Of a stretch of DNA of 64,000 bases, positions 1-8,009 are shown piece by piece; within the stretch, counting starts at the first letter, position 1, and the number at the start of each line of letters is the position of its first letter. The notes beneath the pieces were generated by a model. It did no database searches. It saw nothing but the letters and a program-made list of their open reading frames with translations, and was not told where the DNA came from. Location: NCBI GenBank assembly GCA_044507605.1, contig JBIQJI010000009.1:1-64000 (forward strand), written 5' to 3'. The translations under genes and the position numbers were made by a program. This stretch comes from Thermopolyspora sp044507605 (GTDB lineage: Bacteria > Actinomycetota > Actinomycetes > Streptosporangiales > Streptosporangiaceae).

Positions 1-54
1 AGCAGCTGACTCTTAATCAGCGGGTCCGGGGTTCGAGTCCCTGGCGGCGCACCA
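1..54 (+). tRNA. tRNA-Lys (anticodon CTT), 5' part cut by the window edge
   Basis: This is the 3' part of a tRNA. The anticodon stem pairs bases 5-9 with 17-21 around a seven-base loop whose centre, 12-14, reads CTT (Lys). The T arm pairs 26-30 with 38-42 around the loop TTCGAGT. The 3' acceptor strand is 44-50, followed by discriminator A51 and an encoded CCA at 52-54. The D arm and 5' acceptor strand lie outside the window. No integrase or repeat of the tRNA end was noticed nearby. Confidence 0.93.
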
Positions 55-60
55 CATCCA

Positions 61-91
61 GCCCCGGCTCGGCGCACCGAGCCGGGGCTTT
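61..91 (+). terminator. Intrinsic terminator of the tRNA gene
   Basis: A perfect 12-bp stem (61-72 with 77-88) with a four-base loop is followed by TTT, seven bases after the tRNA CCA end. It also lies just beyond the 3' end of the convergent ThDP-enzyme gene and could serve both directions. Confidence 0.85.
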
Positions 92-128
92 CGCGGTTCA
101 TCGGACAGGTTCACCGGACGTGGTCCGG

Positions 129-1820
129 TCAGACGACCGGGGGCGGCGCGATGACGTCGATGTCGGTGCGCACGTCGATCACCACCGGGCGTCCGGCCGC
201 CAGCCCCCGCTGCAGGGCGCTCGCGAGATCAGACGGCTTGTCGACCCTGATGCCGAGCGCGCCCATCTCCTCGGCGACGCGCGCGAAGTCGACCGGGCGG
301 AACGTCCACATCTCCCGGGAGCGCTCGGTGGGGGCGCCCTCGTAGGCGCGCTCGAAGCCCCGTTTGCTCTGGTTGCCACCTGAGTTGTTGTTGACCACGG
401 TGACGCTGGCGAGGTTCCAGCGCACGGCCGTCTCGATCTCGGCCAGGTGGTAGTAGAGCCCGGAGTCGCCGGTGAACACGACCACCGGGCGGTCGCCGGC
501 GGCGGCCTTGGCGCCGATGCCGGCCGGGAACGCCCAGCCGAGGTGCCCGGCGGCGCGCAGGTACGCCTGGCCGGGCGACGTGACGTCGTGGAACTGCGCC
601 ATCCACATGCCGGCGTGGCCCGTGTCGGCGAGCACCACCGCGTCGGCGGGCAGCCCGGCCGTGAGCTCGGCGCAGATGCGCTCCGGCCTGATCGGCGTCG
701 CGTCGCTGGTCAGGACCTCGCGGTAGCGTTCGCGCCACTCGTCCTTGAGCCGGGCCACCTCGGCCAGCCAGCCGTCCCGGGCCGGTGCCGTGCCGGGCGT
801 GAGCCGTTGCCGCAGGCGTTCGAGCACCTGGCGGGCGTCGCCCACGACGGCCGCGACCAGCGGGTAGTTCTGGCCCAGCACCTCGGGGTCGATGTCGATG
901 TGGACGGCGCGGACCCCCGGAGCCGGCACGGTCCAGAAGTTCGTGGTCATGCCGCCGGCGCGGGTGCCGACGAAGCACACGAGGTCGGCCGCGTTGACGA
1001 CCAGGTTGGCGCACTCCCGGGAGTAGGTGCCGACCACGCCGACCGACAGCGGATGGGTGCCGGGGATGGTGTCCTTGCCGTTGGCCGAGGTCGCCACCGG
1101 GATCGACATCGCCTCGGCCAGCGCGACCAGGGCGGCGCCGGCCCGCGACGAGCGCACGCCGCCGCCGGCCACGATGACCGGGCGCCGGGCCGCCGACAGG
1201 GCCCGCAGCGCGTCGTCGAGATCGGCGTCGTCCGGACAGGGGCGGAACGGCGGCACCGCGGCGAAGCGCGGCTCGACCCGGGCCTCGACGCCGGTCTTCT
1301 CGGCGTCGAGCTGGCCCTCGTTGCCCTGCACCTGCAGGTGCACCGGCCCGGGGCGGCCCGACACGGCCACCCGGAACGCCTGCCGCAGCAGGTCGGCGAA
1401 GCGGTCGGGATGGTCGATCGTGGCGTTGAACTTGGTGACCTGGTCGAAGGCCGGCAGGTCGTCGATCTCCTGGTACACGTGGCGGAACGTCGTCTCGGGG
1501 CGGCGGCCGCCGGTGAGCGCGAGCACCGGCGACCCGGCGAGGTAGGGCTCGCGCAGGCCGGCGCAGAGGTTGAGCGCGCCGACGACCTGGGCGGCGCAGA
1601 CGCCGGGCCGCCCGGCGACCCGCGCGTAACCGTCGGCCATGTAGACCGCGGCCTTCTCGCCGTGGGTGGTGATCCGGGCGACGCCGGGGTGGCGGCGTTC
1701 CAGCTCGGCCAGGGTCCGGCGGATCACGGCCGGCACCTGGAACAGGTGGGTCACGCCGTAGCCGGCCAGCATGTCGGCCAGCACGATGGCGGCGGGCCGG
1801 GACGATTCACGGTCGGACAT
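129..1820 (-). CDS. Thiamine-diphosphate-dependent enzyme (acetolactate synthase / decarboxylase-like)
   Basis: A 563-residue protein with the three-domain layout of ThDP enzymes such as acetolactate synthase and benzoylformate decarboxylase. The N-terminal pyrimidine-binding domain has the activating Glu near residue 55 (THGEKAAVYMADGYAR). A central domain follows, then a C-terminal diphosphate domain with GDS near residue 451 and NNN about 25 residues later, matching the GDG-x(~25)-NN motif with one substitution. The ATG at 1820 has GGAGG five bases upstream. It is divergent from an SDR gene, and the shared gap holds inverted repeats also seen before the ABC importer. A role in carbon-carbon cleavage or ligation on an imported organic acid is inferred; the substrate is unknown. 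Confidence 0.85.
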   Translation of the reverse strand: MSDRESSRPAAIVLADMLAGYGVTHLFQVPAVIRRTLAELERRHPGVARITTHGEKAAVYMADGYARVAGRPGVCAAQVVGALNLCAGLREPYLAGSPVLALTGGRRPETTFRHVYQEIDDLPAFDQVTKFNATIDHPDRFADLLRQAFRVAVSGRPGPVHLQVQGNEGQLDAEKTGVEARVEPRFAAVPPFRPCPDDADLDDALRALSAARRPVIVAGGGVRSSRAGAALVALAEAMSIPVATSANGKDTIPGTHPLSVGVVGTYSRECANLVVNAADLVCFVGTRAGGMTTNFWTVPAPGVRAVHIDIDPEVLGQNYPLVAAVVGDARQVLERLRQRLTPGTAPARDGWLAEVARLKDEWRERYREVLTSDATPIRPERICAELTAGLPADAVVLADTGHAGMWMAQFHDVTSPGQAYLRAAGHLGWAFPAGIGAKAAAGDRPVVVFTGDSGLYYHLAEIETAVRWNLASVTVVNNNSGGNQSKRGFERAYEGAPTERSREMWTFRPVDFARVAEEMGALGIRVDKPSDLASALQRGLAAGRPVVIDVRTDIDVIAPPPVV

Positions 1821-1863
1821 GTGCGCCTCCAGGGCCGAGCAGGGATGATCCGCGCTACGGTCG

Positions 1864-1989
1864 GACTATCATACAATCAGCCCGCCCGCGTCAACCGTGC
1901 GTGTTCCCGCACCCGAACGCCGCCTTCTTCGTCACCCCATGGACGTCGTCCGCGTAACCTCCTACGATTCGTCGGACCATCATACGGCA
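1864..1989. promoter_or_regulatory. Divergent promoter region with candidate IclR-type operators
   Basis: Three elements lie between the ThDP-enzyme gene and the SDR gene. Positions 1864-1878 read GACTAT-cat-ACAATC and 1975-1989 read GACCAT-cat-ACGGCA. Both share the 6-3-6 layout of the perfect GATTGT-ctt-ACAATC repeat at 2855-2869 before the ABC operon. Positions 1897-1912 read GTGCG-N6-CGCAC, matching GTGCG-N5-CGCAC at 2902-2916. Sharing both motif types suggests one regulator for these promoters, plausibly the IclR protein at 8010-8858. The assignment is inferred. Confidence 0.5.
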
Positions 1990-2027
1990 ATAGGGCCAGG
2001 ACGGCCCTAACGCGGACGGAGAATCCC

Positions 2028-2780
2028 ATGACCTCCGACAAACTCGTGCTCGTGACCGGCGGCAGCCGGGGCATCGGCGCGGCGACCGCGGTCGCGGCCG
2101 CCCGGCGGGGCTGGTCGGTGCTGCTGACCTACCGCGCCGACGCGGACGCCGCCCGGTCCGTCGTCGATCGGTGCGCCGCACTCGGCGTGCGCGCCGACGC
2201 CGTCACGTTCGACGCCGCCGACCTCGACGCCGTCGACCCGCTGTTCGCCGCCGTCGACTCCTTCGGTGTGCCGCTGCGCGGGCTGGTCAACAACGCCGGC
2301 ATCAGCACCCTCCCGTCGGCGGTCGCCGACATGTCCACCGAGCGGCTGCAGCGCACCATGGTGATCAACTCGTTGAGCCCGATGCTCGTCGCCCGGGAGG
2401 CCGTCCGGCGGATGGCGATCTCACGTGGCGGGCAAGGCGGCGCGATCGTCAACGTCTCGTCCCGGCTCAGCGAGCTCGGCGCGCCCGGCCGCCACGTCGA
2501 CTACGCCGCCAGCAAGGCGGCGGTGGACGGCTTCACCCGGGGGCTGGGCCGCGAGGTCGTCGCCGACGGCGTCCGGGTGAACGGGGTCCGGCCGGGCGTC
2601 ATCGACACGGAGATCCACGCCAGCATCGGCGAGCCCGACCGCGCCAAGCAGGTGGGGAGCACGGTGCCGATCGGGCGGCCCGGCCGCGCCGAGGAGGTCG
2701 CCGACACGATCGTCTGGCTGCTGTCGGACGAGGCCTCGTACATCTCCGCCTGCCTGGTCGAGGTGTCGGGAGGCCGCTGA
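2028..2780 (+). CDS. Short-chain dehydrogenase/reductase (SDR)
   Basis: A 250-residue classical SDR oxidoreductase. The NAD(P)-binding glycine motif TGGSRGIG is at residues 10-17, followed by NNAG, the catalytic Ser in NVSSR and the YAASK catalytic Tyr/Lys near residues 158-162. The C-terminus (SACLVEVSGGR) is typical. The reading frame stays open far upstream, but ATG 2028 has GGACGGAGA about seven bases before it and begins exactly where the fold begins. It is divergent from the ThDP-enzyme gene, and likely oxidises or reduces a hydroxyl or keto group in the same pathway. The substrate cannot be read from sequence. Confidence 0.9.
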   Translation: MTSDKLVLVTGGSRGIGAATAVAAARRGWSVLLTYRADADAARSVVDRCAALGVRADAVTFDAADLDAVDPLFAAVDSFGVPLRGLVNNAGISTLPSAVADMSTERLQRTMVINSLSPMLVAREAVRRMAISRGGQGGAIVNVSSRLSELGAPGRHVDYAASKAAVDGFTRGLGREVVADGVRVNGVRPGVIDTEIHASIGEPDRAKQVGSTVPIGRPGRAEEVADTIVWLLSDEASYISACLVEVSGGR

Positions 2781-2833
2781 TGAGGCCGCTGCTGATGCCG
2801 CTGATGGGGCGGCTGGTGAGGCGGCTGATGAGA
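2770..2833. repeat. Degenerate short tandem repeat at the end of the SDR gene
   Basis: Imperfect copies of GGCCGCTGATGA-like units run from the last SDR codons into the gap. They look like replication-slippage material, and no coding role is apparent. Confidence 0.55.
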
Positions 2834-2849
2834 GCGCCCCCAGGAACCC

Positions 2850-2916
2850 TTGACGATTGTCTTACAATCATGCAATGCTCTGTGCGCACAGAGAACCTCA
2901 TGTGCGCAGTGCGCAC
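2850..2916 (+). promoter_or_regulatory. Operator cluster and promoter of the ABC importer operon
   Basis: A TTGACG box at 2850-2855 overlaps a perfect 6-3-6 inverted repeat (2855-2869, GATTGT/ACAATC). It is followed by a perfect 16-bp palindrome (2878-2893, CTCTGTGCGCACAGAG) and a second repeat (2902-2916, GTGCG-N5-CGCAC). No convincing -10 box at 17-bp spacing was found, so the exact promoter is unclear. The density of dyads fits tight control by a dimeric regulator such as the IclR protein encoded downstream. Confidence 0.6.
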
Positions 2917-2939
2917 GAACTGAGGGAGGCGGAGCTCCC

Positions 2940-2996
2940 ATGAAACTCGTCCGCAGCAGACCCTCGCAGCTCCCTCGCCACCGCGTCGTCACCTGA
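2940..2996 (+). CDS. Putative 18-residue leader peptide
   Basis: A short frame encodes MKLVRSRPSQLPRHRVVT. Its ATG follows GGGAGGCGGAGCTCCC, a ribosome site as good as any in the window. It lies between the operator cluster and the substrate-binding-protein gene. A hairpin follows at 3040-3062, the arrangement of a translated leader controlling a downstream operon. It is rich in Arg and Pro, but no single amino acid is obviously sensed. It matches no leader family I recognise. Confidence 0.4.
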   Translation: MKLVRSRPSQLPRHRVVT

Positions 2997-3039
2997 CCGG
3001 ACCGCGGACCGCGAGGTCGCGCAATCCCACACCACGGCT

Positions 3040-3062
3040 CCGCGGGCACGTGCCGCCCGCGG
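3040..3062 (+). terminator. GC-rich hairpin in the importer leader (possible attenuator)
   Basis: CCGCGGGC (3040-3047) pairs perfectly with GCCCGCGG (3055-3062) around a seven-base loop. No T-run follows, so termination would be Rho-assisted, or the structure may act on translation instead. It lies 44 bp after the leader-peptide stop codon. Confidence 0.35.
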
Positions 3063-3190
3063 CCAACAGACGGCCACGACAGGACGGGACCGCCCCGCGC
3101 GGGACCGTCCGCCCCTCCCCACCGGCCACCGATCCGGCCACCGGTCACCTCTCAGCTCAACCCCCCAACCGACCCGAAAGGGCGTCGGCC

Positions 3191-4420
3191 ATGTCTGCCA
3201 CCTCTTCGCACACACCCCACTCGACACCGACCCGCTCCCTCCGCCGCTGGATGACCGCGCCCTGCGCCCTCGCCCTGCTGGGGGCCGCGCTCGTCGGCTG
3301 CGGCTCGTCCGGCACCTCGACGGGCGGCTCCGGCGGCGACGACGGCGGGGACACCATCCACATCGGCCTGGCCGTCGGCAAGACGGGCTACCTGGCCGCA
3401 GTCGACACCCCGTTCGCCAACGGGGTGACCCTCGCCGCCGACTACCTGAACAAGAACGGCGGCGTGGACGGCAAGAAGATCAAGGTCACGACGCTGGACA
3501 TGCAGTCCAACGCCGCCAAGGCGGTCCCCGTGACCAACCAGCTGCTCAACCAGTACAAGGTCGACGTGATCATCGGCGGCTCGACCTCCGCCGCCACCGC
3601 CGCCGACGCGCCGATCATCGAACCCCGCAAGGTGCCGATGATCGCCGCCTCCGTGCTGCCGCCCAACAGCAAGTGGGTGTTCTCCACCCTGCAGCCGGTC
3701 GACAAGACCAATGCGGTCGACCTCGAGTTCGCCAAGTCGCTGAAGGTCAAGAAGGTCGCGGTGCTCTACTCGCAGACCCCGTACGGCCAGAACGCCGCGG
3801 CGTCGATGGGTGACGCGGCCAAGGCCGCCGGGATCGAGGTGGTCGCCTCCGAGCCGGTCGAGGCCAACGCCACCGACGTCACCCCGCAGCTGTCGAAGGC
3901 GAAGGCGGCCGGCGCCGAGGCGATCATCGACGTCCTCGCCGGGCCGGTGCACATCGTGGAGGCCAAGGCCGCGGCGACGCTGAACCTCGACATCCCGGTC
4001 ATCACCGGAACGGACGAGATCGCGACCTTCGAGCCCGCCTCGAAGGCCTACGAACACTGCTACTTCACCGCCATCGCGCCGCAGATCTACCCGCACAACA
4101 ACGACCCGGGCATCAAGGCGGCCAACGAGAAGTTCCTGCCGATCTACGAGGCCGCGTACGGCGACAACCCGGGCATCGGCTCGGCGGCACGCGGCTGGGA
4201 CTCGGTGATGATCCTGGCCGAGGCGGTCAAGGCCAGCGGGGCCACGACCGGCGAGAAGCTGCGCGCCGCCCTCGAGCAGGTCAACTACACCGGGACGATG
4301 TCGGTGTACAAGTTCTCCGCCGACGACCTCACCGGACAGGCGAGCACGCCGAACCCGCTCGGCATCCTGCGCGGTGACAACGGCAAGCTCGAAGTCGTCT
4401 ACCCCGAGACCGCGTCATGA
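3191..4420 (+). CDS. ABC transporter substrate-binding lipoprotein (branched-chain amino acid type)
   Basis: A 409-residue extracytoplasmic receptor of the Leu/Ile/Val-binding family (Peripla_BP_6). It has an N-terminal signal with a lipobox (ALVGCGSS), a Gly/Ser/Asp linker, then the first beta strand (IHIGLAVGKTGYLA) typical of LivJ-like proteins. ATG 3191 is preferred because GAAAGGG precedes it and it starts the signal peptide; the frame itself is open further 5'. The stop overlaps the next start (ATGA). It delivers ligand to the two permeases and two ATPases that follow. Family members bind amino acids, amides and aromatic or short organic acids, so the ligand is unknown. Confidence 0.9.
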   Translation: MSATSSHTPHSTPTRSLRRWMTAPCALALLGAALVGCGSSGTSTGGSGGDDGGDTIHIGLAVGKTGYLAAVDTPFANGVTLAADYLNKNGGVDGKKIKVTTLDMQSNAAKAVPVTNQLLNQYKVDVIIGGSTSAATAADAPIIEPRKVPMIAASVLPPNSKWVFSTLQPVDKTNAVDLEFAKSLKVKKVAVLYSQTPYGQNAAASMGDAAKAAGIEVVASEPVEANATDVTPQLSKAKAAGAEAIIDVLAGPVHIVEAKAAATLNLDIPVITGTDEIATFEPASKAYEHCYFTAIAPQIYPHNNDPGIKAANEKFLPIYEAAYGDNPGIGSAARGWDSVMILAEAVKASGATTGEKLRAALEQVNYTGTMSVYKFSADDLTGQASTPNPLGILRGDNGKLEVVYPETAS

Positions 4421-5205
4421 CCTCCGCACCGGAAACCGCCGCACCGGTGCCGGACGCGGCAGGGCCCCCCGTCCTGCGGCTCGACGAGGTGGGAGTCCGC
4501 TACGGCAACGTGCACGCGCTGTCGCCGCTGAGCTTCCAGGTCGGGCGCAGAGAACTCGTGCTGATCCTCGGCACGAACGGCGCGGGCAAGACGAGCCTCG
4601 TCAACGCGATCGCCGGCCTGGTGCCGGTGTCGCAGGGCGAGGTCTACGTCAACGGGACCCGGGTCACCCGGGTCCCGGCCTACCGCCGCGTACGAGGCGG
4701 GGTGTCGCTCGTGCCCGAGGGCCGTGGCCCGCTGCCCGGCATCAGCGTCGAGGACAACCTCATCCTCGGCTGGCGGTCCCGCCGCCGCAACGACTACAAG
4801 CAGCAGCGCGACCGCGTGATCGACCTGTTCCCCATCCTGGGTGATCGCCTCCAGCAGGACTGCTCGACCCTGTCCGGCGGCGAGATGCAGATGCTCGCCA
4901 TCGCGCGGGCCCTGCTCAGCGACCCGGACGTGCTGCTGCTCGACGAGCCGTCGCTCGGCCTCGCCCCCCAGCCGGTGGGGCAGGTCTACGAGGTGCTCGG
5001 CCGGCTGGCCGCCGACGGGCTGTCGATGATCGTGGTGGAGCAGAAGGCGGTGCCGCTGCCCGTCACCCCGGCGCTGACCATCGTGCTCCACCACGGCGAG
5101 GTGCTCGAACGGCGCGTCAACGGCAGGCCGACGGACGCCGAACTGGCCGATCTCTACCTGGGAGGAGGTGGCGAGGATGCCCCGCACCCGGCCCCAGCGC
5201 GTTGA
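4417..5205 (+). CDS. ABC transporter ATP-binding protein, LivF type
   Basis: A 262-residue cytoplasmic ATPase with Walker A GTNGAGKT, signature LSGGEMQM and Walker B LLLDEPSLGL, all typical of the LivF subfamily. The start overlaps the receptor stop by four bases and the end overlaps the next permease start, so translation is coupled. It works with the LivG-type ATPase (6235) to power the importer. Confidence 0.92.
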   Translation: MTSAPETAAPVPDAAGPPVLRLDEVGVRYGNVHALSPLSFQVGRRELVLILGTNGAGKTSLVNAIAGLVPVSQGEVYVNGTRVTRVPAYRRVRGGVSLVPEGRGPLPGISVEDNLILGWRSRRRNDYKQQRDRVIDLFPILGDRLQQDCSTLSGGEMQMLAIARALLSDPDVLLLDEPSLGLAPQPVGQVYEVLGRLAADGLSMIVVEQKAVPLPVTPALTIVLHHGEVLERRVNGRPTDAELADLYLGGGGEDAPHPAPAR

Positions 5206-6238
5206 CCTGGCCCGGCTCGCCCGCACCTACACCGGACCGCTGATCACGGCGCTCGTGCTCCTCGCCTTCTACGCGAGCGGCGAGCCGTTCTGGTTGTACA
5301 ACCTGACCCTGGTGGCGACCTACGCCATCGTGGTCGTGGGCCTGAACGTGTTCGTCGGCTACCTCGGCCTGGTGACGTTCGCGCAGACCTCCTTCATGGC
5401 CATCGGCGCGTACACCCTGGCGATCCTGACCATCCGGCACGGGTGGAACCCGTGGGCGGCGCTCGCGGTCGGCCTCGCGCTCTCCGTGATCGCCGCCGTG
5501 GCGGTCGGCGTGCCGCTGCTGCGGCTGCGCGGCCACTACCTGACGATGACGACGTTCGCGCTGGCCCTGAGCACCTTCTCCTACGTCACCGGGGCGACCT
5601 CGTTCACCGGCGGCAGCGTCGGCATCTCCGGTGTCCCGCCGCTGGCCATCGGCTCGTTCTCCCTGGCCGATCCGGGCGACGCCTACATCGCCTGCTGGGT
5701 CATGGTCGGCGTCGTGACCTGGATCGGGGTGCGGCTGCGCGACTCGCACATCGGCCGGGCCTGGCGCACCATCTCCAGCGAGGAGGAGGCCGGCACCAGC
5801 CTGGGCCTGCGCGTCCAGCGGTACAAGGTCATCGGGTTCGTGCTGGCCGCGGTGTTCGGTGCCCTCGGCGGCACGCTGTACGCCTCGTTCACCACCTACC
5901 TGAGCCCCGACCTGTACGACGCCACGATCGGCGTCAACCTGTTCGTGATGCTGTTCCTCGGCGGGCGGAACCGCACCCTGGCCCCGATCATCGGCGCGGC
6001 GGTGCTGATTTTGGTGCCGCAGGAGTTCGCGGCCCTGTCGGACATCCAGACGATCCTGTTCGACGTCATCCTGCTGATCATCATTCTGCTCAAGCCGGGT
6101 GGCCTGCTGGAGCCGCCGCTGTGGCTGCTGCGCCTGTTCCGGCGCGTCTTCGGCGACGGCGCCGGCCCGGACCGGCCGGACCCGGCCGGCGCCGCGCCGG
6201 CCCGCCACGACACCCAAGCGATCGGAGCGGACCGATGA
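5177..6238 (+). CDS. Branched-chain amino acid-type ABC permease, LivM type
   Basis: A 353-residue inner-membrane protein with about nine hydrophobic segments. It contains the LivM signature region (YAIVVVGLNVFVGYLGLVTF and a glycine-rich FxGGxxGISGVPPL-like loop). ATG 5177 is preferred to GTG 5168 because GGAGGAGGTG ends seven bases before the ATG, while it abuts the GTG. It overlaps the preceding ATPase gene by 29 bp. The polar C-terminal tail is followed at once by a duplicated ribosome-site/start unit. Confidence 0.9.
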   Translation: MPRTRPQRVDLARLARTYTGPLITALVLLAFYASGEPFWLYNLTLVATYAIVVVGLNVFVGYLGLVTFAQTSFMAIGAYTLAILTIRHGWNPWAALAVGLALSVIAAVAVGVPLLRLRGHYLTMTTFALALSTFSYVTGATSFTGGSVGISGVPPLAIGSFSLADPGDAYIACWVMVGVVTWIGVRLRDSHIGRAWRTISSEEEAGTSLGLRVQRYKVIGFVLAAVFGALGGTLYASFTTYLSPDLYDATIGVNLFVMLFLGGRNRTLAPIIGAAVLILVPQEFAALSDIQTILFDVILLIIILLKPGGLLEPPLWLLRLFRRVFGDGAGPDRPDPAGAAPARHDTQAIGADR

Positions 6239-6253
6239 GGAGCGGACCGATGA
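6224..6253 (+). repeat. Perfect 15-bp tandem duplication carrying ribosome site and start codon
   Basis: GGAGCGGACCGATGA occurs twice head to tail (6224-6238 and 6239-6253). Each copy holds GGAG and an in-frame ATG (6235, 6250). The first copy also supplies the TGA stop of the upstream permease gene. Confidence 0.9.
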
Positions 6254-7095
6254 ACGCCTTCCGCAAGCGGGCGACGCCGGCCGCGGGCGCCTCGACCGGC
6301 GGCCTCGTCGCCACGGGCATCGCCAAGAGCTTCGGCGGTGTGCACGCGCTGCAGGGCGTCGACCTGACCATCCCGGAGCGCACCATCGTCGGCCTGATCG
6401 GGCCGAACGGCGCCGGCAAGTCGACCCTGCTCAAGTCACTGTGCGGCTTCGTGACGCCCGACGCGGGCACCGTCACCCTCGGGTCGGCGAACCTGTCCGG
6501 CCTGGCGCCCGCCCAGATCGCGCGGGCGGGGCTCGTCACCACGTTCCAGCACGCGACGCCGATCTCCGGCCTCAGCGTGCTCGACAACATCCTGGTGGGA
6601 ATGACCGAGCAGCACGTCGGCGGGGTCTTCGCCGCGCTGTGCGGCACACCCGGCTACCGGGTCAGCGAGCGCCGGCAGCGCGAGCGCGGCCACGAACTGC
6701 TGCGTTCCTTCGGGCTGGAGGACGTCGCCGACGTCGACGCGGGCGGGCTGAGCTTCGGCCGGCTCCGGCTGCTGGAGATCGCGCGGGCGGTGGCGGCCAG
6801 GCCCCGGCTGCTGCTGCTGGACGAGCCCGCCGCCGGGCTCAACCGGGTCGAGATCAAGGGCATGACCGCCGCGATCCGCGCGCTCCGCGACGACCACGGC
6901 ATGGGGGTGCTGGTCGTCGACCACGACGTGCCCTTCGTGTTCGACATCTCCGACCGCATCACCGCCATGAACTTCGGCCGCGTCATCGCCGAGGGCACAC
7001 CGGCCGAGATCGAACAGGACGACGCCGTCCGGTCCGCCTACCTCAGCGTCGACACCGCGTCCGACCCTGACCCCTCCGAAGGAGAAAGCAGATGA
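6235..7095 (+). CDS. ABC transporter ATP-binding protein, LivG type
   Basis: A 286-residue ATPase with Walker A GPNGAGKST, a long helical insert typical of LivG, signature LSFGRLRL and Walker B LLLLDEPAAGLN. The signature LSFG replaces LSGG, as is common in LivG proteins. Two in-frame starts exist, 6235 and 6250, each with its own copy of GGAGCGGACCG. The first overlaps the permease stop (ATGA), and the second removes five residues. The 3' end overlaps the LivH-type start by four bases. Confidence 0.9.
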   Translation: MRSGPMNAFRKRATPAAGASTGGLVATGIAKSFGGVHALQGVDLTIPERTIVGLIGPNGAGKSTLLKSLCGFVTPDAGTVTLGSANLSGLAPAQIARAGLVTTFQHATPISGLSVLDNILVGMTEQHVGGVFAALCGTPGYRVSERRQRERGHELLRSFGLEDVADVDAGGLSFGRLRLLEIARAVAARPRLLLLDEPAAGLNRVEIKGMTAAIRALRDDHGMGVLVVDHDVPFVFDISDRITAMNFGRVIAEGTPAEIEQDDAVRSAYLSVDTASDPDPSEGESR

Positions 7096-7964
7096 CCATC
7101 GTGGCCATCGGCATAGCGACAGGGTTCGTCTATGCCCTGGTGGCGGTCGGGTACTCGCTGATCTACCGCACCACCGGCATCGTGAACTTCGCCCAGGGCG
7201 CGTTCGTGATGGTCGGTGCCATGGCGACCTACTGGCTGCATCAAGTGCATCACATTCCCTACCCGCTCGCGGCCGCCGGCGGAGTGATCATCGCGGGCGC
7301 CGTCGGCGGCGTGCTCTGGGTGGCGGTCGTGTCGCCGCTGTGGCGGCGCAAAAGCCCGTCCGTCGTGGTGATCCTGGCCACCCTGGTGTTCGGCGACCTC
7401 GTCGCCAACGTCGTCGCGAAGGGCATCAGCGCCGACCCCCAGACGCTGCCGCAGTGGATACCCGGCTTCCGGGTGTCGATCGGCGGGGCGAGCCTGGAGG
7501 GGCAGTACCTGATCGTGATCGGGGTCGCCCTGGTGTCGATCCTCGGCATCGCGATCGCCCTGCAGCGGACCAACATCGGCCGGGCGATGCGGGCCTGCGC
7601 GGCCAACACCGAGACGAGCCAGCTGCTCGGCATCGCGCCCCGGCGGGTGGGCGCGGCGGCGATGATCTTCACCGCGGCCCTGGCCGGGCTCGCCGGGGTG
7701 GTCTTCACGCCGGCCGGGTACACGGACTACGCTTCGGCCCTGACCTACGGGATCTACGGATTCGTCGCGGCCACGATCGGCAGTTTCGGCGACCTGTGGG
7801 GCGCGCTGCTCGGCGGCATCCTGCTCGGGGTGGTGACGGCGCTGGTCGGCCGGTACATCAGCACCAACTACGAACTGGTGATCGCCTTCGGCGTCCTGCT
7901 GGTGCTGCTCGTCCTGCGCCCCCAGGGACTGCTCGGGCGCAAGACGGTCGTGCACGAAACCTAG
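7092..7964 (+). CDS. Branched-chain amino acid-type ABC permease, LivH type
   Basis: A 290-residue membrane protein with about eight hydrophobic segments. The N-terminus (GIATGFVYALVAVGYSLIYRTTGIVNFAQG) is the LivH hallmark. ATG 7092 has AAGGAGAAAGCAG before it and overlaps the LivG stop. It is the last transporter gene, and the regulator gene follows 45 bp on. It pairs with the LivM-type protein to form the channel. Confidence 0.92.
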   Translation: MTIVAIGIATGFVYALVAVGYSLIYRTTGIVNFAQGAFVMVGAMATYWLHQVHHIPYPLAAAGGVIIAGAVGGVLWVAVVSPLWRRKSPSVVVILATLVFGDLVANVVAKGISADPQTLPQWIPGFRVSIGGASLEGQYLIVIGVALVSILGIAIALQRTNIGRAMRACAANTETSQLLGIAPRRVGAAAMIFTAALAGLAGVVFTPAGYTDYASALTYGIYGFVAATIGSFGDLWGALLGGILLGVVTALVGRYISTNYELVIAFGVLLVLLVLRPQGLLGRKTVVHET

Positions 7965-8009
7965 TCCGTCGTCCGCCCCTCCGCGCACGGCCGAGACGAA
8001 AGGTTCACC

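Noticed and set aside
1..54. tRNA-Lys end as an integration site for a mobile element
   Set aside because: No integrase, excisionase or second copy of the tRNA 3' end was noticed in the window.
447..2027. Upstream extension of the SDR reading frame
   Set aside because: It is antisense to the ThDP-enzyme gene and has no ribosome site; the SDR fold and a good ribosome site begin at 2028.
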